Positions 1 through 7,018 of a stretch of 16,197 bases of DNA are shown here, piece after piece. A program made the position numbers and the translations under genes. Positions within the stretch are counted from its first letter, which is position 1, and the number at the start of each line of letters is the position of its first letter. The notes under the pieces were generated by a model, which made no database searches, was not told the origin of the DNA, and saw only the letters and a program-made list of their open reading frames with translations. Source of the DNA: DATAYF01 sp036272735 (GTDB lineage Bacteria; Chloroflexota; Ktedonobacteria; Ktedonobacterales; Ktedonobacteraceae). The stretch lies in contig DATAYF010000104.1 in the NCBI GenBank assembly GCA_036272735.1, positions 1 to 16,197 of the forward strand, in the 5' to 3' direction.

Positions 1-376
1 CAGATACTACCCGGTGCCCTGATGGACCCTTTAATGTGGCTGCATGGGTATCCTGCAAGACTGTGGCTGGCAGGACTACGGATGCCGTCGCGAAGTCGCC
101 CGTTTTGTTGAAGAAAAAGGTAACTCCTACCAGGATACCCATGATCAGCACCACGGCAAGACCTCCCAACGCAATTGATTTACGAGCGTTGCGTGCCATT
201 TGTGAAGGACTGACTGCGGTATAGGTACCAAATTGTGACGCGACCGAATGCAGAATGGCTGGCATAATAGTAGATGTTGATGGTCTGTGCTCTGAAGCAT
301 TCGCTACGAGCCTCTTGCATGAAGGACATTGTGCAATTCCTTGTAAAACTGGGGCACCACAAGTACTACAATTCAT
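1..376 (-). CDS. zinc-ribbon single-pass membrane protein, C-terminus off the window
   Basis: An open frame reads leftward from ATG at 374-376 to the window edge without a stop (125 codons visible). GGGAG lies 7 nt upstream of the ATG. The N-terminus carries CxxC pairs at C3/C6 and C17/C20, typical of a small zinc ribbon. A polar linker follows, then one hydrophobic helix at about residues 67-89 preceded by Arg/Lys (RNARK), so the ribbon should be cytoplasmic and the rest outside the membrane. The cysteine spacing is identical to that of the next gene upstream (444-1448), which ends 67 nt before this start; no convincing promoter lies between, so the two are probably cotranscribed. The function is unknown. 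A sensor or scaffold role is only an inference from topology and from the nearby kinases. Confidence 0.75.
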   Translation of the reverse strand, partial: MNCSTCGAPVLQGIAQCPSCKRLVANASEHRPSTSTIMPAILHSVASQFGTYTAVSPSQMARNARKSIALGGLAVVLIMGILVGVTFFFNKTGDFATASVVLPATVLQDTHAATLKGPSGHRVVS

Positions 377-443
377 AGGAATTCTCCCGTGATACGCGTT
401 ACTATACGCTTCTATGTGGGTAGTAGCGCTTTTACGTTCTATT

Positions 444-1448
444 TTACGCGCCCACGGTAAAATCTACGTGTTGTGCTAGTACTTTATCGGTGCACGCTGT
501 CGTGCTCGCCCAATAGATTTCAACGTATGCCGGGCCCGTGCTCCCGATTGCCGCGTACGAATATGCGTGCGTGGTGGCTCCTACACTCATTGTATAGTTG
601 ATGATAGGCGCATTATGTAAGTACCACACGAGGCAGGCAGCGCCAGCGGCACCCCCTGAGTGGACCGCAAAGGCTACATAGATGCGCTGGTTTACGGCAA
701 ATGTTTTGCTGGTTTGTGCTGGTTGTGCGGTAGCGGGATCGATGGCCGTTGCCATCTGAGCACTATCGATGTATTGTTGTCCGGGATAGGTTGTCGTTGC
801 TGTTGCAGCGGGCGTTTTGGTGGTCGTAGGTGTGTTTGCCACGTGTGGTGTCGGGGCGCTTGCGACTTTTGCCGTGCTAACTGGGCTTGTTGTTGACGTG
901 GTCATAGTGCCTGGCAAGCTCTGGGCCATGAAATAGACGACGAGTAAAATAAGGGCACCTGTGACCAGGAACAAGCTGGCAAGGGTGAAGCCTACCGAGC
1001 GGGATGCCGAGCTCTTCCTCTGTGGAGGGCGTGGAAATGGTCCTTGCTGACTGATTGGTTGTCCAATTTGGGAAACGGGTGCTGGTGATGGGGTGTTGAA
1101 ATCTGTGCCTAGAGCGGGAAATTGTCCGGCAGGATACGAGGGAGCCATTGTTTGGCCATAGCCATTATTGGCAGAAGGAAACGGAAACTGCTCGGAACCT
1201 GCGCCTTCTTGCGGAGGCATGGAACTCTGGTCAAAAGCCATCCCTTGTCCATTCCATGCAGGAGGAAAGTTTTGTTGATCCCATGAGGATGGTGGCGCGG
1301 GTGCGAAATTGGCTTGTTGGGCTGGTCCCGCTGGACTTATCGTCTTCCCCTGGACTGATGATTTTCCTGTGTTCCCAGTAGTTGCTCCACACTTAGGGCA
1401 ATTTGTCCGCGACGGTGAAAGCGGAAAACCGCAATTGGCACATCTCAT
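444..1448 (-). CDS. zinc-ribbon, proline-rich, single-pass membrane protein with exported C-terminal domain
   Basis: The product is 334 aa. A zinc ribbon (C3, C6, C17, C20) is followed by a disordered Pro/Gln/Ser-rich stretch (about 30-145), a basic patch and a transmembrane helix (about 151-175). Then comes a Thr/Pro/Ala-rich spacer (about 180-222) and a compact domain (about 230-334). That last domain is beta-rich in appearance and has two cysteines (C272, C319) that could form a disulfide outside the cell. The expected topology is ribbon inside, domain outside. A purine-rich GGGGGAA lies about 11 nt before the ATG. I do not recognise the outer domain as a named family. The protein could be an envelope sensor or a surface protein whose ribbon recruits cytoplasmic partners; this is inference. 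It is divergent from the histidine kinase gene at 1721. Confidence 0.82.
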   Translation of the reverse strand: MRCANCGFPLSPSRTNCPKCGATTGNTGKSSVQGKTISPAGPAQQANFAPAPPSSWDQQNFPPAWNGQGMAFDQSSMPPQEGAGSEQFPFPSANNGYGQTMAPSYPAGQFPALGTDFNTPSPAPVSQIGQPISQQGPFPRPPQRKSSASRSVGFTLASLFLVTGALILLVVYFMAQSLPGTMTTSTTSPVSTAKVASAPTPHVANTPTTTKTPAATATTTYPGQQYIDSAQMATAIDPATAQPAQTSKTFAVNQRIYVAFAVHSGGAAGAACLVWYLHNAPIINYTMSVGATTHAYSYAAIGSTGPAYVEIYWASTTACTDKVLAQHVDFTVGA

Positions 1449-1484
1449 GCGAGAAAGTTCCCCCTTATTAAACGTCTACTCCTG

Positions 1485-1490
1485 ATTATA
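1485..1490 (-). promoter_or_regulatory. possible -10 box for the zinc-ribbon membrane protein genes
   Basis: The minus strand reads TATAAT here, 37 nt before the ATG at 1448. No good -35 hexamer is found at 16-18 nt upstream, so the call rests on the -10 match and position alone. Confidence 0.3.
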
Positions 1491-1613
1491 TCTTTCCAAT
1501 ACTACAACGAATTGTCTTTTTTCTGAATAAGAGTGGGAGTAATGGATAGGACCATTTTCTACCTCTGATGCGGCCATGTCGTTTATGAATGGATACGAGT
1601 ATGAAGAGGTCCC

Positions 1614-1643
1614 TTGACACGGCAAGGTGAGCACAACTACAAT
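1614..1643 (+). promoter_or_regulatory. sigma70-type promoter for the histidine kinase gene
   Basis: TTGACA (1614-1619) and TACAAT (1638-1643) are separated by 18 nt. Transcription would begin near 1650, giving a leader of about 70 nt before the GTG start at 1721. The remainder of the 1449-1720 spacer holds no gene I can support. Confidence 0.6.
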
Positions 1644-1655
1644 ACATAGATAGAC

Positions 1656-1687
1656 GGGGATCGGATGTTTGCTTTTCAGGCATCCCC
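1656..1687 (+). other. leader inverted repeat upstream of the histidine kinase
   Basis: GGGGAT (1656-1661) is complementary to ATCCCC (1682-1687) across a 20-nt loop. An alternative pairing GGATG (1663-1667) with CATCC (1681-1685) would exclude it. Both lie in the predicted 5' leader. There is no T-tract, so this is not a terminator. The stem is short and may have no role. Confidence 0.3.
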
Positions 1688-1720
1688 TGGTGGAAAGTAG
1701 TAGAGCTAGGAAAAAGAAAC

Positions 1721-3844
1721 GTGACACAGAGCGCCAACATCGAGCAGGTGCTAGCACAGCATAGCAGCCGTCTTAGAGCCTGTTTGCAGGATGTTTCGGG
1801 AGATAGTACCGGCCCAGAAGCCGGAAGCGATGCCGACTTGCTGCTGACCGCCTTGAGCAACCCGGATCAACAGGATGATGCAGGTCTTTTTCTGCGCTTC
1901 GAACAGTCCGGGCAGCAGTTAGCGGAGCAAGAAGGAAAGCTGGATGCGCGCATGAGCGGCCTGCAGCGGTATGTGGATGCCCTTGCTACCGAATTGAGAA
2001 GTCTCTTACCCTCTGAAGCGTTTATCGCTGCCCTCGCGCGTTTACAGTATTTGCAAGCTGGTAGTTCTCTCGCGCTTACCCGTGGCTATCAGGAAATCTT
2101 CGATCAGCGTATCCTGCGCAATCAACGTGCTGCTCAGCAGCTTGAACAACGTTTTCTGGCTATCCAGCGCGTCAATAGCGTCAGTAACTCCGCGATAGAC
2201 CTGGATCAAACGTTGGAGGTCACTGCCCAGGTTATTGCTGAGGAACTGAATGCCGATCTCTGCTCGATTTTCTTCTATGATGAGCTACAACGCGTGCTGA
2301 CCTTGCGCGCCACTAACGGTCCGCGCCCGCTTGGCGGTGTGCATTTTACATTACGTATCGGTGAAGGCTATAGTGGCTGGGTCGCAGATAAGGGGCGTCC
2401 ACTGATTCTCAATGACGTCCTGGGTGACGAAAATTTTGCCTCCGAGGCTCGTGCTTACTACGCTGATTTTCGTGGCCTGATGGCGCTTCCCATTATCTTT
2501 TTCGGCAATGCTGAGCGTCTAATTGGCGTCATCAGTGTGCAATCGAGCACAGCACGCGAATTTACGCACGACGAGATTAATTTTGTGGAAGTGGTCGCTG
2601 GCATTGTGGCGATCAATATTGAAAATGGGCGTTTGTACGAGCAGACCGATGAACAATTGCGCCGCAAAGTACATGAACTGGCAACTATTCATCGCGTCTC
2701 ATCTATTATTACCTCTACGTTGAACCTGGATGAAGTGTTGCGAATCATCACTACCCAGGCCGTTCATCTATCGGGTGCCGAACGTTCCTGTATTTTCGAG
2801 CTTGATCAAGAGCGACAGCGCTTACACGTCCTTGCGCACTATGGTATGAATAGCAACCTGGTGAGCAGCATTCAGATTGGGGTGGGGCAATGCTGTGCCG
2901 GGCGTTGTGTGCAGACCGGGCGGCCGAGCATGGCGGTAGACTGTTTTCAGAAAGATGAAAATTGTTTTTTGAACAACGACCCAATGATCTCGGACGAGAT
3001 TCATTCGGTGCTGTGCGTGCCACTCAAGGCGCGACAAAAAGTGCTTGGTTGCATCTGTATCTACAGTAGCCATCGCCATTTGTTGAGCCCGGAACAGATG
3101 CAACTCGTCATCACCTTCGCGAACGAGGCAGCCATTGCTATCGAGAATGCGCGCTTGTACGAAGAGACGCGGCGCGGTCTTGAACTGAAATCAGTGTTGT
3201 TGCGTGAACTGCATCATCGTGTGAAAAACAACCTGGCTACAGTGGCTGGTATCCTCTCGTTACAACGCCGCCGCACGAAGTCGCCCGAAGTGCGCCATAC
3301 ATTGGCCGAGAGTGTCAATCGTGTACAAGGCCTGGCGGCAACGCACGACCTGTTGGCGCACGAAGATGTGGGGGAAGCTCGTGTTGACGATATTGCGCGC
3401 AAAATTGTGGGGGTTGCCAATGCGAACCTGAGTCCCCCTGAAAAGCATATCACGTTCCAGGTTGAAGCTTGCTCGGTGGTCATTCCCTCCCGCTCAGTTA
3501 CTGTCCTTGCGCTGGTCATGAATGAGATGATTTCGAACGCAATTAAACATGGTATGGCCGATCAGACGCGTGGCAAGGTGATTGTACGTGGCCGTGAAGA
3601 AGACGGCCTGGTCATTGTGCAGGTGCTCGATTCTGGTCCCGGCCCGGCATCCGAATTGTCATCCTCAGAAGAAGGAAATGAAGGTCTGGGTCTGTCGTTG
3701 ATCACGAATCTTATTGGTGATTTAGGTGGAAAGTTCTCGTTGCGGCGTGAAGTTGTGAGTGCCCAGGATGCAGCGGGCGATGAGCAATCCGCCGATTATA
3801 CATTGGCTGAAGTGCGCTTTCCCCTGGTCAGACGACGCGCCTAA
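1721..3844 (+). CDS. GAF-GAF sensor histidine kinase (HisKA_2 type)
   Basis: The product is 707 aa, starting with GTG and with AGG about 10 nt upstream. No membrane segment is seen, so it is cytoplasmic. Residues 1-150 are helical and of unknown fold. GAF domain 1 spans about 160-305 and GAF domain 2 about 328-480. The HisKA_2 dimerisation/phosphoacceptor motif ELHHRVKNNL is at 496-505, with H499 as the likely phosphorylated histidine. The ATPase domain has an N-box NEMISNAIKH (601-610), a D-x-G-x-G motif (D637, G639, G641) and GLGLSL (655-660). Such kinases autophosphorylate on His and pass the phosphate to a receiver Asp; the receiver gene at 3941 is the obvious partner. GAF2 is unusually rich in cysteine (C391, C392, C396, C408, C415, C432, C444, C446), which hints at redox or metal sensing (inference). 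The ligands are unknown. Confidence 0.93.
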   Translation: MTQSANIEQVLAQHSSRLRACLQDVSGDSTGPEAGSDADLLLTALSNPDQQDDAGLFLRFEQSGQQLAEQEGKLDARMSGLQRYVDALATELRSLLPSEAFIAALARLQYLQAGSSLALTRGYQEIFDQRILRNQRAAQQLEQRFLAIQRVNSVSNSAIDLDQTLEVTAQVIAEELNADLCSIFFYDELQRVLTLRATNGPRPLGGVHFTLRIGEGYSGWVADKGRPLILNDVLGDENFASEARAYYADFRGLMALPIIFFGNAERLIGVISVQSSTAREFTHDEINFVEVVAGIVAINIENGRLYEQTDEQLRRKVHELATIHRVSSIITSTLNLDEVLRIITTQAVHLSGAERSCIFELDQERQRLHVLAHYGMNSNLVSSIQIGVGQCCAGRCVQTGRPSMAVDCFQKDENCFLNNDPMISDEIHSVLCVPLKARQKVLGCICIYSSHRHLLSPEQMQLVITFANEAAIAIENARLYEETRRGLELKSVLLRELHHRVKNNLATVAGILSLQRRRTKSPEVRHTLAESVNRVQGLAATHDLLAHEDVGEARVDDIARKIVGVANANLSPPEKHITFQVEACSVVIPSRSVTVLALVMNEMISNAIKHGMADQTRGKVIVRGREEDGLVIVQVLDSGPGPASELSSSEEGNEGLGLSLITNLIGDLGGKFSLRREVVSAQDAAGDEQSADYTLAEVRFPLVRRRA

Positions 3845-3940
3845 ATGCTCCAGGTAAAAAACGTGGCCTGGTATTGGTGTGTGTATGGTGAAGCTGTGAA
3901 GCTATCGAAATCGATCTGTGGACAGTGGAGGTTCGTGCAG

Positions 3941-4420
3941 ATGCATGGAGACGAAGAACACCTTAGAATATTGGTAGTTGAGGATGAGAACGCGATTCGC
4001 CAGGTATTAAGCTTTTTTCTCTCGCACAATGGTTTTACGGTGCTGGATGTGCAGAGTGGTCAGGAAGCCATTCGTGCGATCCCCGAGTTCGTTCCTCACC
4101 TCATCATCCTCGATTTAATGATGCAGCCTGTTTCTGGTTGGGACGTGTTGCAATGGTTGCGTTCGAATCACTGGACCCCTCGTATCCCTGTGCTGGTCGT
4201 GAGTGCACTCGTACATTTGCACGAACAAATACATGGTTTTGAAGAGGGGGCGATAGAATATATTACCAAGCCAACGCAGCCTAGCGTCATTGTGGAACGG
4301 GTACATACCATCCTCGCGTTGAACAGTGAACAGCGTTCTATGCTTCAGCTTAAGCGTATGGATGAGCAGCGTAAAATATTTGAACGTGTTTTTCCTGCAC
4401 AGCCCGATGAATTATTTTAA
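3941..4420 (+). CDS. single-domain response regulator (receiver)
   Basis: The product is 159 aa. The frame opens earlier at 3845, directly after the kinase stop, but that region has no receiver-like sequence. The ATG at 3941 has GGAGG (3927-3931) 9 nt upstream and starts just before the first receiver strand, so I use 3941. CheY-like features are the acidic pair E14/D15, phosphoacceptor D58 (in LIILDLMM), the switch residue S88 and the conserved K110-P111. After about residue 125 there is only a short charged helical tail, with no DNA-binding or enzymatic output domain. It should receive phosphate from the kinase upstream and act by protein contact or as a phosphorelay intermediate. The gene converges with the Ser/Thr kinase gene ending at 4451; the gap is 30 nt. 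Confidence 0.9.
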   Translation: MHGDEEHLRILVVEDENAIRQVLSFFLSHNGFTVLDVQSGQEAIRAIPEFVPHLIILDLMMQPVSGWDVLQWLRSNHWTPRIPVLVVSALVHLHEQIHGFEEGAIEYITKPTQPSVIVERVHTILALNSEQRSMLQLKRMDEQRKIFERVFPAQPDELF

Positions 4421-4450
4421 TCCCGTTTTTCGTATGAGCAGCCTCTCGTC

Positions 4451-5632
4451 CTACAATACAAGGGGCTGCCCACATTTGGTACAGAAGCGGTTACTTACCG
4501 GATTGCGCTCGCCGCAGACGTGGCATTGATTGAGTGGTGCACCACAGCGGGTACAAAAGCGCATCTGCGGCTTGTTGAGAAATTGGCAATTGTGGCATGG
4601 GTAGAGGACAATCTGCCGTCCATCGCCCGGTGATGGTATGGTTGGTATAGTTGGGGTTGGCTGTGGGTAGCCACTGTTGCCCACTTGCGGCGGCTGGGGC
4701 GTATTATAGTATTGTGGCGGCGTTTGCGCAGGCTGTACCGGCGAATAGACCGTTGGTGGAAGCGGTGTTGCTGCTGGTGCGCTCATGAGCGCTTGTTTCA
4801 GGGCATTTGCCATGTCACTGGCGCTTTGATACCGTTGCTGCGGATTTTTCATGAGCGCCGTTAAAATAACCTGTTCGATGGCCGGGTGAATATGGGGATT
4901 AATGAAGCTTGGGCGTGGTGGCGCTTCGTAAATATGGCTGTGGGCCAGGGCCGGGTAGTTATCACCACGAAACGGTGTGTAGCCGGTTTGCGCCTCAAAT
5001 AGCATAATACCCAGTGCGTAAATATCAGCACGACGATCCACTGGCCCGCCCTGGCATTGTTCCGGGGACATGTATTCAGGCGTGCCGACTCCTGCTCCTG
5101 GGTGCGTCAAGTTCAATTGCGTACTTTCCATCACCTTGGCGATGCCAAAGTCCGAAAGAATAGGACGGTTGGCGTGGTCCATTAAGACGTTGACTGGTTT
5201 GATATCGCGATGAATAATGCCCTGTTCATGCGCATATGCTAACGCATCCGCAACCTGAGCAAAGACCGTTACCACCTCCGTCGTTTCCAATACTCGCCCT
5301 TCGCGTAACAGATTATCCTGGCGATCCTTTAATGTTCCTCCATCGATAAATTGCATGACGATGTACAGATGGCCGTTCTGTTCGCTCGCATCGTGCACGG
5401 TGACGATATTGGGATGAGAGAGGCGGGCAACAAGTCGGGCTTCCAGGTGAAAACGCTCAACGAAGCTACGGTCGGCAGCATACCAGGGCGGCAAGACCTT
5501 GATGGCTACTTCACGATCGAGATTTTCCTGATAGGCTTTGTAGACCCGTGCCATTCCTCCTTGTCCCAGAGCGGAAAGAATGCGATAGTTTCCCAGCATT
5601 GCGCCTATAAGTTCGTCTTGTTGCTGCATCAT
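4451..5632 (-). CDS. Ser/Thr protein kinase with C-terminal double zinc ribbon
   Basis: The product is 393 aa. A complete Hanks-type kinase domain covers about 15-282: Gly loop GQGGMARV (23-30), ATP-anchoring K45, helix C E64, catalytic HRD (141-143) with N148, DFG (161-163) and SPE (189-191). A Pro/Tyr/Gln-rich linker (about 288-340) leads to four CxxC knuckles (346/349, 360/363, 370/373, 384/387), a double zinc ribbon. There is no membrane helix, so it is soluble, unlike PknB-type receptors. It should phosphorylate Ser/Thr of partner proteins; the membrane FHA protein encoded just upstream is a good candidate substrate (inference). Two ATGs are adjacent. AAGGA sits only 1 nt before the first and 4 nt before the second, so 5629 may be the real start. 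All key catalytic residues are present. Confidence 0.93.
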   Translation of the reverse strand: MMQQQDELIGAMLGNYRILSALGQGGMARVYKAYQENLDREVAIKVLPPWYAADRSFVERFHLEARLVARLSHPNIVTVHDASEQNGHLYIVMQFIDGGTLKDRQDNLLREGRVLETTEVVTVFAQVADALAYAHEQGIIHRDIKPVNVLMDHANRPILSDFGIAKVMESTQLNLTHPGAGVGTPEYMSPEQCQGGPVDRRADIYALGIMLFEAQTGYTPFRGDNYPALAHSHIYEAPPRPSFINPHIHPAIEQVILTALMKNPQQRYQSASDMANALKQALMSAPAATPLPPTVYSPVQPAQTPPQYYNTPQPPQVGNSGYPQPTPTIPTIPSPGDGRQIVLYPCHNCQFLNKPQMRFCTRCGAPLNQCHVCGERNPVSNRFCTKCGQPLVL

Positions 5633-5657
5633 GTCCTTTTATTTACAAGTTTGTCAA

Positions 5658-5670
5658 GATTTGCCAAATC
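5658..5670. promoter_or_regulatory. 13-bp dyad upstream of the zinc-ribbon kinase
   Basis: GATTTG-C-CAAATC is a perfect 6-1-6 dyad about 26 nt before the kinase start. A second dyad, AGTGT-5 nt-ACACT, lies at 5687-5701. A TATAAT hexamer is present on the minus strand at 5727-5732 but lacks a good -35. Together these could be an operator/promoter region for the kinase. The evidence is pattern only. Confidence 0.3.
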
Positions 5671-5749
5671 GCCAAGAGCCACTGCTAGTGTATGTCACAC
5701 TGTCGCATCGTTTCGACGTGAACGTTATTATACCGCTACTTCTACACGT

Positions 5750-5779
5750 GGCGCACGCTGGCTTACGATGACGTGCGCC
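5750..5779 (-). other. inverted repeat between the FHA gene and the kinase gene
   Basis: GGCGCACG (5750-5757) pairs perfectly with CGTGCGCC (5772-5779) around a 14-nt loop, 16 nt after the FHA gene stop. No T-tract follows on the minus strand, so it does not look like an intrinsic terminator. It could stabilise the upstream transcript end or attenuate read-through into the kinase gene. Confidence 0.35.
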
Positions 5780-5794
5780 TTGCCTGTATGTTAA

Positions 5795-6859
5795 CTAGTG
5801 CCTGGCGAAAACAAGCACGGTTTGGCCGAGTTGTATGCGGTCACCTTCGTTTAACTGGCAGGTTTGGTACTTATTGACGACCTGTCCGTTAATTTTGGAG
5901 CCATTCGCGCTCCCTTCATCTTTCAACGCGTAGTTGCCATTCCCTAGATTGAGAAGGGTCGCATGCAGGCGCGAGACAGCCAGATCTTCCAGAAAGATAT
6001 CGCTATCGCGGCTACGGCCAATGCTGAGCGACTCCTTACGAATCTCATAGATACGTCCTGGTTCTTTCCCTTCCTCGACGCGCACCTGGCCTATTTGACC
6101 TACCGCGCCCGGTTGTTGCCCAGCGCCACGCAGGACGGTTTTATCGGCATCAGCGCCCGCGAACATGGCATTGTTGGGATTGCTCTGCCCGAAGTTCCCT
6201 TGCGGCGGTTGCTGCCAGCCCGGTTGTGCTGCGGCGGGAGCTTGTGCTGCGACCTGCGCTCCCCATGGGTCGGCTGCCGGTTGTTGCCCCCACGCCTGGT
6301 TGCTCGGTTGCTGTGGCTGAGCTTGCTGGTTAGCCCAGGGGTTATTCTGATCCTGTTGTCCTCCCCATCCTTGCGCTGGAGCTTGCTGGTTAGCCCAGGG
6401 ATTATTCTGGTCGGCAGGAGCCCCCCACGGCTGCTGCTGGGGTTGCTGTTGCGGCTGTTGACCCCACGACTGTTGTTGTGGTTGAGACGCGGCCTGTGTC
6501 GGCTCCCAGCCAGCAGCAGCTTGAGGTTGGGCTTGTGGATTGCCCCAGGCAGCCTGGGGTTGCTGTTGCGCTTGGTTGGCCCAGGGATTATTCTGGTCGG
6601 CAGGAGCCCCCCACGGCTGTTGCTGACCCTGTTGTCCCCAACCGGCGGCAGACCCTTGCTGGTTCCACGGCCCCTGTTGCCCTTGTTGGGACTGGCGCTG
6701 CCAATCGCTGGCCCCACCATTGGCCGCTATGGCGGAATCTTTCTTCTTGCCGCTGCGCCAGATAAAGACGCCCCCTACAAGGACGATGGCAGCAACGACT
6801 ACCAGTGCAATGGCAAAGAATGGCAAAGAAACTGGAAGTGCGGCAACAATAATATCCAT
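5795..6859 (-). CDS. membrane-anchored FHA-domain protein with Q/P/W-rich repetitive linker
   Basis: The product is 354 aa. An N-terminal transmembrane helix (about 10-34) is followed by WRSGKKK, so the long C-terminal part should face the cytoplasm. Residues about 50-235 are low-complexity Gln/Pro/Ala/Gly/Trp/Asn sequence with in-frame repeats of the unit QPWGAPADQNNPWANQ (81-96 and 143-158) and a shorter copy at 169-178. A canonical FHA domain occupies about 268-352, with GRS (281-283, R282), SRLH (296-299) and NG (319-320), the residues that bind phosphothreonine. Just before it lies DKTVLR (T241), like the Thr sites that Ser/Thr kinases modify in FHA proteins such as GarA (established for that family; inferred here). 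The flanking genes both encode Ser/Thr kinases. AGGGG lies 12 nt before the ATG, a slightly long spacing. Confidence 0.9.
   Translation of the reverse strand: MDIIVAALPVSLPFFAIALVVVAAIVLVGGVFIWRSGKKKDSAIAANGGASDWQRQSQQGQQGPWNQQGSAAGWGQQGQQQPWGAPADQNNPWANQAQQQPQAAWGNPQAQPQAAAGWEPTQAASQPQQQSWGQQPQQQPQQQPWGAPADQNNPWANQQAPAQGWGGQQDQNNPWANQQAQPQQPSNQAWGQQPAADPWGAQVAAQAPAAAQPGWQQPPQGNFGQSNPNNAMFAGADADKTVLRGAGQQPGAVGQIGQVRVEEGKEPGRIYEIRKESLSIGRSRDSDIFLEDLAVSRLHATLLNLGNGNYALKDEGSANGSKINGQVVNKYQTCQLNEGDRIQLGQTVLVFARH
6393..6433. repeat. 41-bp direct repeat, copy 1, inside the FHA linker
   Basis: This 41-bp stretch recurs exactly at 6579-6619, 186 bp away (62 codons, in frame), and encodes the WGAPADQNNPWAN linker unit. 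A diverged third copy starts near 6321. Exact identity at the DNA level points to recent duplication or gene conversion, and makes the linker prone to length change by recombination. Confidence 0.85.
6579..6619. repeat. 41-bp direct repeat, copy 2, inside the FHA linker
   Basis: This is the exact second copy of the repeat at 6393-6433. Recombination between the two would remove 62 codons of linker while keeping the FHA domain in frame. Confidence 0.85.
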
Positions 6860-6908
6860 AATAATAGTTCACCCCTCTGATCGGTAGGAGCGGCATTGCA
6901 TCATGTCG

Positions 6909-6966
6909 CGCCGTTGTATGCCAAACGGCGGGAACGAATATGCTGCCACCCGATCTGCTTATCGGG
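6909..6966. other. two stem-loops between the kinase-FHA gene and the FHA protein gene
   Basis: CGCCGTT (6909-6915) pairs with AACGGCG (6924-6930) over an 8-nt loop, and CCCGAT (6949-6954) pairs with ATCGGG (6961-6966) over a 6-nt loop. Both lie in the 159-nt gap between the two minus-strand genes. No T-tract follows on either strand, so read-through is likely. I found no clear promoter for the FHA gene in this gap. Confidence 0.4.
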
Positions 6967-7018
6967 CACCACTCAGGGTACCCCTACAGTTGCGATTCCG
7001 TGCCTGCTGACACCATTG

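Noticed and set aside
1476..1860. Two overlapping minus-strand frames upstream of the histidine kinase
   Set aside because: They overlap the kinase start and promoter, lack ribosome-binding sites and family features, and read as Cys/Ser-rich noise.
3845..3940. An N-terminal extension of the response regulator, starting right after the kinase stop
   Set aside because: No receiver homology in the extra 32 residues, and a GGAGG site fits ATG 3941.
4421..4450. A terminator in the convergent gap between the response regulator and the kinase
   Set aside because: There is a short CGTTTTTCG run but no adjacent stem; a GCAGCC/GGCTGC pairing exists but with a long loop and no T-tract.
5351..5794. A 147-codon plus-strand frame over the kinase N-terminus
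   Set aside because: It overlaps the Gly loop and Lys region of a well-defined kinase and has no recognisable product.
6100..6720. A 206-codon minus-strand frame inside the FHA gene
   Set aside because: It is an alternative frame of the same repetitive linker, rich in Arg/Asn/Pro, with no domain and no ribosome-binding site.
5963..6880. A 305-codon plus-strand frame opposite the FHA protein gene
   Set aside because: It is created by the repetitive low-GC-stop linker. Its product is Leu/Arg/Pro-rich with no domain, while the minus frame gives a clear transmembrane helix and FHA domain.
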